NCBI GenBank assembly: GCA_030411725.1
Contig: MU839827.1
Span: forward strand, 3,541,027 to 3,605,026
DNA length: 64,000 nucleotides
Reading direction: 5' to 3'
Source of the DNA: Echria macrotheca
Lineage: Eukaryota; Ascomycota; Sordariomycetes; Sordariales; Schizotheciaceae
A program made the translations under genes and the position numbers. Shown piece after piece: positions 57,804 through 64,000 of the stretch (positions are counted from its first letter, which is position 1; every line of letters starts with the position of its first letter). Under the pieces are notes generated by a model. That model had not been told where the DNA came from. It did no database searches and saw nothing but the letters and a program-made list of their open reading frames with translations.

Positions 57804-58250
57804 CAATAGTGACAGCTCCGAGACCGTCATCCTTCTGAGCTCCGAAGATAACTTCATCCTGGGAATGTTTGAGACTTTCAATTACTGACTGGGTCTCTTT
57901 GGAACACCACCTCTACGGCCGAGGCCTGGTACAGAATTCTTTGGCATTTGAGGTAAAGGGTCTAAATTTTCGATTTCCTCCCCTTGTGCCTGCCGGGATT
58001 AGGCGCTGTAAGTTCGAGTATATATAGATGTTCAAATTTCTGTGCAGACCTAGAGTGAAGTTCTCGTCTGGATGTAATCCGTCCTTGCTGTGTGGGGGAA
58101 TGGAGCTCACGTCCTTATCGATAACGAGCCCCAGAAAAAGTTGCGATAAGGATTCACCCGATGGAAATCGCGTCTCCCATTTCCCCTCCAGTCGCCAACT
58201 TCTTTCCTCACCACCCAAAATCACAACGAAGCAACACAGCCGGATGCAAA
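57804..58250. promoter_or_regulatory. BCD1 upstream region
   Basis: A 447-bp stretch before the BCD1 start. It contains an in-frame ATG at 58161 that could extend the protein by 30 residues. TATATATAG near 58019-58027 might be a TATA element. Confidence 0.4.
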
Positions 58251-59756
58251 ATGGCATCCGAGGTCCTCACGACACTCTGTAGTACTTGCCGCATCCAACC
58301 GCCAAAGTACAAATGCCCGCGCTGCCAGGCACGAACATGCTCTGCCGAATGCTCCAAGAAGCACAAGGAGCGCGCCATGTGCGACGGCCAGCGCAACCCG
58401 CGCGCCTTTATGCCCATCAATAAGCTGCGCACACCGGCCGGTATCGACCATGACTACAACTTCATCTCATCCATCGAACGCGCCCGCGAGCGCGCCGAGA
58501 AGAACATCATTGACACCCGCAAACTGCTGAGCGAGCAGGAACTGCACCCGGTCGACGAGGATAAGCGGTTCCGCAAGGTCTGGTACGGCGATGAGCTACG
58601 TTACATCCCCACAGCTGTGGCCGCCGCCCAGGAGCAAGAGGAGGAAGGCGCGAGTACGCAGGACCTCCCCAGGGTGCGCGAGCCGTTCGATCGCCAGGTC
58701 CGACGCCGACTACGGCAGCTGGATATTGAGACTATCATGATGCCGAGGGGCATGGCTCGGCAGCGAGAGAACACAACATCGTGGAACGCGAGAACAGGCA
58801 ATATCAATTGGCAGGTCGAATGGCTCATCTCGGGCGTCGAGGAGGCGGAACACGGCAGTCAACTTCGGATACTGAAGAAGGCGTTGGAAGGCAAGCCTTT
58901 GAACAAGGCGCTAGCCGAGACACTGGCGTGGCATAGAGGACAATTGGACCGTAAGACGAGGGAGGAGGCCGAGGGGAAGGAATCGGATGAGGAGGGCCCC
59001 CCAAGGAAGAAGAGGAGGCACCATGGGAGGAGGAAGACTCAGGAGGTCATCCCGTCTGATGCCATCCAAGATTCGACATCCACGGCTTGGATTCCGACCG
59101 AGTATACTCTTCAATACTCGCTCACCGGCGAATGGAATCAGACCTCGAGTGCCGCCTTTATACCGAAAACGGCCGACGAGGAGGCTGCCGTTTATGCGAC
59201 CTGGCAGTTTTTTCTTCTGGAGCCAGCCCGGCCGGGAGCACCTACGAAAGGAACGGTCTTGATTCCTATATCTTCGACAGATAGCCTGGCCGATGTGCTA
59301 GCCAAACGCACGGTTGTGGAGTTTCCTACGGTGTACATATTCCCGCCGGCCACAAGCCTCCCGGATGGCTTTTCTCTCGGTTCTATTGAACGACGCAAGA
59401 GAAAAGCAGAAGTAGTCGAGCACGGGGAAGTCGAGACGGCACAGCAGCCACCGAAGAAGAAACAGGCGATCGAGCGTGACAGTCGGCCCCCAGTGAGGGC
59501 AGGGTTTCGAGGCGGACGCGGCGGCGGACGAGGGGGGAGGGGAGTTCGGTTTGAACGACGGCCTGCTGTGTCCCGGCCCGGTCCAGCGGACGACGCCGAG
59601 GAGGGCGAGATCAACAGCGACGGCGATGCTGTGGATGTCGATGTCAAGGCTGCCATCAAGGCTCGGGAGGCTTTGGCCGTGGCAGTTGCGGCGGATATTC
59701 CCGTGGCGAATCGGCCGCTGAAAGGACTTGTTGCGTATGGGTCTGACTCGGAGTAG
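58251..59756 (+). CDS. BCD1: Box C/D snoRNP assembly factor BCD1 (zf-HIT protein)
   Basis: Needed for early assembly of box C/D snoRNPs in the nucleus. Single exon, 501 aa from the ATG at 58251 (context AAAATGG); the zinc finger begins ten residues later as in the family. The zf-HIT finger is CSTCRIQPPKYKCPRCQART followed by CSAECSKKHKERAMC (residues ~10-45), with all eight ligands in place. The following region (KFNFISSIER-type DYNFISSIERARERAE, then IMMPRGMARQRENTTSWN, INWQVEWLI) is the conserved BCD1 core. The mid-part has an acidic/basic linker (PPRKKRRHHGRRK). The C-terminus carries an RGG-like stretch (FRGGRGGGRGGRGVRF), not part of the classical yeast protein, then an acidic tail. Confidence 0.9.
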   Translation: MASEVLTTLCSTCRIQPPKYKCPRCQARTCSAECSKKHKERAMCDGQRNPRAFMPINKLRTPAGIDHDYNFISSIERARERAEKNIIDTRKLLSEQELHPVDEDKRFRKVWYGDELRYIPTAVAAAQEQEEEGASTQDLPRVREPFDRQVRRRLRQLDIETIMMPRGMARQRENTTSWNARTGNINWQVEWLISGVEEAEHGSQLRILKKALEGKPLNKALAETLAWHRGQLDRKTREEAEGKESDEEGPPRKKRRHHGRRKTQEVIPSDAIQDSTSTAWIPTEYTLQYSLTGEWNQTSSAAFIPKTADEEAAVYATWQFFLLEPARPGAPTKGTVLIPISSTDSLADVLAKRTVVEFPTVYIFPPATSLPDGFSLGSIERRKRKAEVVEHGEVETAQQPPKKKQAIERDSRPPVRAGFRGGRGGGRGGRGVRFERRPAVSRPGPADDAEEGEINSDGDAVDVDVKAAIKAREALAVAVAADIPVANRPLKGLVAYGSDSE

Positions 59757-61163
59757 TTTAGACTCTACATTAACTCGCCATTAGCCATTAAGTTAGCGCT
59801 AGATATGTTAGTCAGAGCGTATGATATGCTTTCGCTATGATCCTCTTTGCTGGACGAACGATAGCAACGGATATCTCTCCCGAGATCTGAGGAATATCTG
59901 ATTCCAATCCGGGCCATTGTATCATATAGATAGCATCATACCATCTGGTCTGTGTCTGTGTGATACCCGCAGCGAATGAAGATGGATATGTACAAGTACA
60001 AAACTCTGAAGATTCACTTCTCAACGCCCGCTACGGATAGTTTTACAGGCTGATGACCCCGGATATATGAACTGGTGATCTCGTTAGCTAGATTATAATA
60101 ATTACTCGTCACCTCTCTGTCCAGGTATACATTCAAGTCCAGCCAATCCAAATCAGTTTCTACTTCAACTTAGAACAGCAAGTTGAGCCTGCCTAGCACA
60201 ATGACAAAAAACCCAACCCTCTAAGTCAGACGATCCGATACACCCAACAAACCCCTTAACGCTGAAGCTAACCCATAGCACCCAGGCAAGGAAACAAACC
60301 TACTTGTTTGTACATGGAACAACCGTGGAAAAACCAAGCTCTCTGCAGGGAATCCTGTGTGTGTGTGTGTGTTGAGGTAAGAACTGGCCCAGCAAAAGCC
60401 GGGCCAAGCCATCTATCTATGTATCTATTCTGCTAGTTTACACTGATTTGATTAGTCCTGAATATCCTCTTCATCTGTTGATTCGGTTGCCTGCAAAGTA
60501 AAACAAAGACATGTGAAGTGGTGAGATTAGTCTGTCGCGCACCAGCAACACTGGCGACTGTTACTGTCAGTGTGCCTGAATCGCCGCAACAACATGGCAT
60601 CCTTTCTCCCAGGTAACTCAATACCTGTTTCTAAGCACAAAGCGTCTCGAATCTCTATCAAATCCAACTCAGACCCAAAAGCAAGGAAGTTAGTGAGGCC
60701 CATGTCATCATATTCATCGAATTCAGTACAGGGCACGAAACCAATTAGATAAGTCAAGCAAGCAAAACGAGACAAGTCCAAATATAATAGTGACACATCC
60801 GCATACTCTGATCTTTTCCAATCCTTTCAAACTATCACAAGACAACCATTGCAGACATCACAAAACCAAGGCGAGTTCATAAAACGTATTTCTGGCTCCG
60901 AGAGAAATAGCTTACGGGGTATCGTAGAGACTCTCCCGTCTCAGGCATCGTCCCCTTTTCTCTACCCATCAAAACTCATTCTCCAACACACAACACACAA
61001 TCCAAGAACACAAACAGAAAAGGGCAGGAATAAAAAACGCCCCGAACATAACCCAATCTCTCAACCAATACCTCTACCATCCCAAAAGTCTATCGCATAT
61101 TTTTGTCCAAGAACAAAACCAAAACAAAAGCGGAAAAAAAACACCCACTCCACATCCCGGCAT
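59757..61163. other. Intergenic region between convergent BCD1 and CAP20
   Basis: A 1.4-kb stretch 3' of both genes, with a short GT run near 60357-60371. The ORF 60849-61640 on the + strand runs antisense through CAP20 and is rejected. No gene seen. Confidence 0.55.
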
Positions 61164-61800
61164 CTAGGAGCTGGAAAGCTCCTCCTTGACCGACTGCCGA
61201 GCCCGGGCGCCGCGGTTCCTCACGAAGCTGTCGGCCGCCGTGAGCGTCTCGATCGCGAGGCCAAAAGCCGTCAGGACCGCCGCCGTCGAGTAGGTCGCGA
61301 TTCCGCGCGACGACGACGCGCTGCCGTCGTCCACCTTCTTGCACTCAGCATCGTAGGCGCTGAGCACGTGCTGCTTGCCCGACTGGCCGACGCGCAGCGG
61401 GAGCAGCACGATCGTCTTGGCGTCCTCCAGTATCTCCTGCGTCGGCTTCTTGACCACAGGGAACTTCTCGTCGAGCGTGCGCAGCGTCTTGTCGCCGAGG
61501 TCGTCGGCTTTCCGCACGTACGGCGACACGTACTGGAGCGGGCGCGAGATCCAGGGGAGCAGCGGCGTGGCGATCGTCTTGTAGGCCGAGTCCGTCAAGG
61601 CCAGCGACTTTTGTCCGTAGGGGTTGGCCTTGAAGGTTGAGATCCCATCGTTTACCACTGGGTATTCCATGAGATGCTGGAGACAGGGGGTTAGGAACTA
61701 CTGAGAAAAAGGCAGGGGAGGAGGAGGGGGAGGGTTGGGTACTCACTTGAAGAAAGGCAGAGTGAGGGACCTCGCCGTTGACCTGGATATGGGAAGACAT
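61164..61800 (-). CDS. CAP20: CAP20-like lipid-droplet (perilipin-type) protein
   Basis: Fungal perilipin-like protein that coats lipid droplets; in plant-infecting relatives CAP20 is induced in appressoria. Model on the - strand: exons 61800-61747 and 61676-61164, intron 70 bp (GTGAGT/TCCAG, phase 0), 188 aa, the usual family length. Conserved blocks: VNGEVPHSAFLQHLMEYPVV, NPYGQKSLALTDSAYKT, PLQYVSPYVRKADDLGDKTL, DEKFPVVKKPTQEI, DAKTIVLLPLRVG and SAYDAECKKV. A weakly hydrophobic segment (YSTAAVLTAFGLAIETL) near the C-terminus fits droplet association. The presence of CAP20 does not itself show that the organism is a pathogen, since saprobes carry it too. Confidence 0.9.
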
Positions 61801-64000
61801 TGCGGCGGTGGGCTGAGCGGGCTGCTTTCTGACGAGTTGTAGCTGGAATGGAGCGAGCTGAGGTCGAGAGAGAAGAGAAGCTGAGGGTGCTTGGGTAGAA
61901 GCTTATATACTTCGTTGGCGAGACGCGTGGAAGAGCGGGGGGTGTTGATGATGGGTGAGAACAGGGAGCTTCTGGCACGGGCTGTTGGCTGTATTTGTAT
62001 GTGAATGGGACTGGAGATGGAGAGTACAGGGTCGAAAGGGGGGAAGGAGCCCGGCATATAAAGTAGTCATGAGAAAGCGCGGCGGAATGTGCAGGAGATC
62101 AGACTGGCATGGAGCCAAGCGCGGCCCCGGCCCAAGCTTGGGACGCAACAAGTGTGCATTTCTTCATGTGCTTCTCTCTCTTCCTACGTGTAGAAACCGC
62201 CCCTCCCTCCTTCGTTGTGGCCAACCAACGGCCCAATTGGCGGCTGGCGCAACGCATCGAATGGATTCGATAAAGCAGGCGTTCCATGGTGGGCTGGTGG
62301 GGTGGTGCTGCCAATGCTCTCCACCCGGTGACGGCAGTGCTTGCAAACACCACGCAACCATTGATAAGGCTTTTTAATCGCCTGCGGCCTGTCAGACCAC
62401 ACCCCCCCTGGCGCTGACATGTGAAAGCGGTTCTCTCCCTGGCCCAAGCTCCCTGAACCCAAATCATTGGGTCCGACACTTGACAGGAGCGGCGGCTTGC
62501 AGCTACAGAAAACCGTCTTGCAGCAGCAACACCCTCATTTTTTAATCATCTGTGTAACTCCAAATCTGGATTTACATATCGGAGAGCTCAATGAGATAGA
62601 TCACCGCATGGAAGGAAGGGCATTCATTCCGCGCTCCGTTGTCCGGCAGTGTTCCGTATGGTCAAGATAGGAGTATTTCGAGAGCATCGGATGCGGGTCG
62701 GATGTCGGATAGCGGGGGGAGTCCACCCCACGAACTCTTTCACGAGGAGGAGGAGTTCGATGCGAATCAATCTGAGGCACCGTTTTTTTTTGGGTCGACG
62801 CATGCCATGCCGCGTGTTGATGCACACCTCATCACACCGAGCTGCGATCGATTTGACCGGCCCGTTGATCCACCATTGTCTGCCATTGATGCCGATAGTT
62901 ACGAAATATCGCGAAGCTAGCGTGCTGTCAAGACATTTGGCACATGGCAAGTCATCCCAAGGCGTGGCGACTACACTAGCTGAGGTTGACTTGTCTTCCT
63001 CGGCCCCTGAAACTTTTTTTGACAGACGGCGATTTCCTCGGCGGCAGGGCCGGACGGCAAAGATGAAAACAGCAACACCGATTGCGTACTACGACACAAC
63101 AATGGCAAAACGAAGCAAGAAAATAAACCGGCCCGGGCCGAGAGAGAGGAGGTATCCGTTTTCATCAAGCCCGCGTAGATAGAAGACGCAAGACATGCAA
63201 GCAAGCACGCTCTCGGATCAAGGGGGTGTCGCATCCATGGTCGACGAGAAAATTCTCCGGTACCAAGACTCCTTCCCAAAAGACATCTCGGCGCGATACG
63301 ATTTGAGAGAAATGACTACTATTCTCGATCTTCAAGGTTTCTCGGGTTCCGGACGAATGCACCCGCCACCCGAAGTGGATCTTGTGTCCCTTGGACTCCC
63401 GCTGAAAGGGGGGACCCGGGACCCTTTCTTTCCCAAGTGTGCCCCCCAAGAGAGAAAACCAATTGGCTTGTGACAGTCACTAGAACTAGTGCAACACAGT
63501 ACATCTAGCTGTCACATGTCAATATCGACGACCACACACTGCCACCGCAGGAAGGGGGGCTCGAAGATGCACGCCACATTCGAGATGCAGTTTCGAATTG
63601 GGCAATCAGAAGAGAGCATTGCTACATGCAGACCCTTGATCCTGTCTCTTCCGTTTCGGTAACTGGAGTCTACTAGAAATCCACGTGCCTGCCTCCCTCG
63701 ACGCATTGGATCGCCACCACCACCTCTGCGAATTTTATGGGTATACCCGTGGACACCCGGCCGGCTCCATGCTCCCGGCTGGGCGCGAGGATTCGCCGTG
63801 TACTTGGTAAATATATCTGAGGTACCGCAACTTATCCTCAGCGGGTGACGACTTTCGCAATCAGACCACACCCAATCGAGCCAGCTTCCAAAAGGATTGC
63901 CAGAATTCTAGACCAAGGTCGGTACCTTGGAATCCTAACTGTGGTTAGGTATCTGCCAACACGATCTGGGCCAGGCCCCGGGATCGTGACTCTCGGGCCG
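61801..64000. other. CAP20 upstream region and gene-free right end
   Basis: 2.2 kb to the window edge. The first part should carry the CAP20 promoter and a pyrimidine-rich leader. ORFs up to 177 codons (62649-63182 +) overlap ORFs in other frames and show no motifs. Nothing else seen. Confidence 0.5.

Noticed and set aside
57255..57881. 208-codon - strand ORF with a hydrophobic segment
   Set aside because: The hydrophobic stretch is the complement of an Asp/Glu-rich coding run on the other strand, so it is probably a shadow.
60849..61640. 263-codon ORF antisense to CAP20
   Set aside because: Runs opposite the conserved CAP20 exon; shadow ORF.

Overview
This window is nuclear DNA of a filamentous ascomycete (Pezizomycotina, most likely Sordariomycetes). 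The evidence is about 22 protein genes spaced 1-3 kb apart on both strands, short introns (mostly 45-70 bp) with CTAAC/CTGAC-like branch points, and family members typical of that group: a CAP20-type lipid-droplet protein, a PTH11-like rhodopsin-domain protein, a VEFS-box Polycomb protein and a phosphate-type acid phosphatase. No bacterial, viral, CRISPR or intact transposase features were seen. Exon structures are my own splice models, built so that reading frames join and family motifs are restored. No transcript data were available.

Left third (1-25 kb): the 3' part of a leucine-rich-repeat protein; SUZ12 (PRC2) with a C-terminal PHD-like finger; SF3B2 (U2 snRNP SF3b), whose first intron appears to be GC-AG; a divergent triose-phosphate-translocator family transporter; ORC5; a coiled-coil/RGG protein; and the four-exon, 78-codon histone-fold gene CENP-W. 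Prefoldin subunit 4 is divergent from CENP-W. The space between these two start codons is almost filled by a symmetric structure: about 105-bp inverted repeats, each some 140 bp from its gene, around a 36-bp-arm hairpin. Next is a DHA1-type MFS transporter with a 12-nt microexon and an intron containing a G-run/C-run block that looks like an assembly artefact.

Middle (25-47 kb): a very long disordered protein, a secreted acid phosphatase, an intron-containing tRNA-Ala(CGC), a seven-helix rhodopsin-domain protein, an SCP-x-type thiolase, the copper chaperone ATX1, RQC1/TCF25 and a fungal multi-spanning membrane protein with a short upstream ORF overlapping its start.

Right part (47-64 kb): SCD6/LSM14 (P-body translational repressor), a DENN-domain protein, a roughly 5-kb gene-poor stretch with one possible decayed gene, BCD1 (box C/D snoRNP assembly) and CAP20. 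The last 2.2 kb show no gene.

The genes are mostly unrelated housekeeping functions: chromatin (SUZ12, CENP-W, ORC5), RNA (SF3B2, SCD6, BCD1), protein folding and quality control (PFD4, RQC1) and membrane transport. I see no biosynthetic cluster. The most unusual structure is the symmetric CENP-W/PFD4 divergent promoter.
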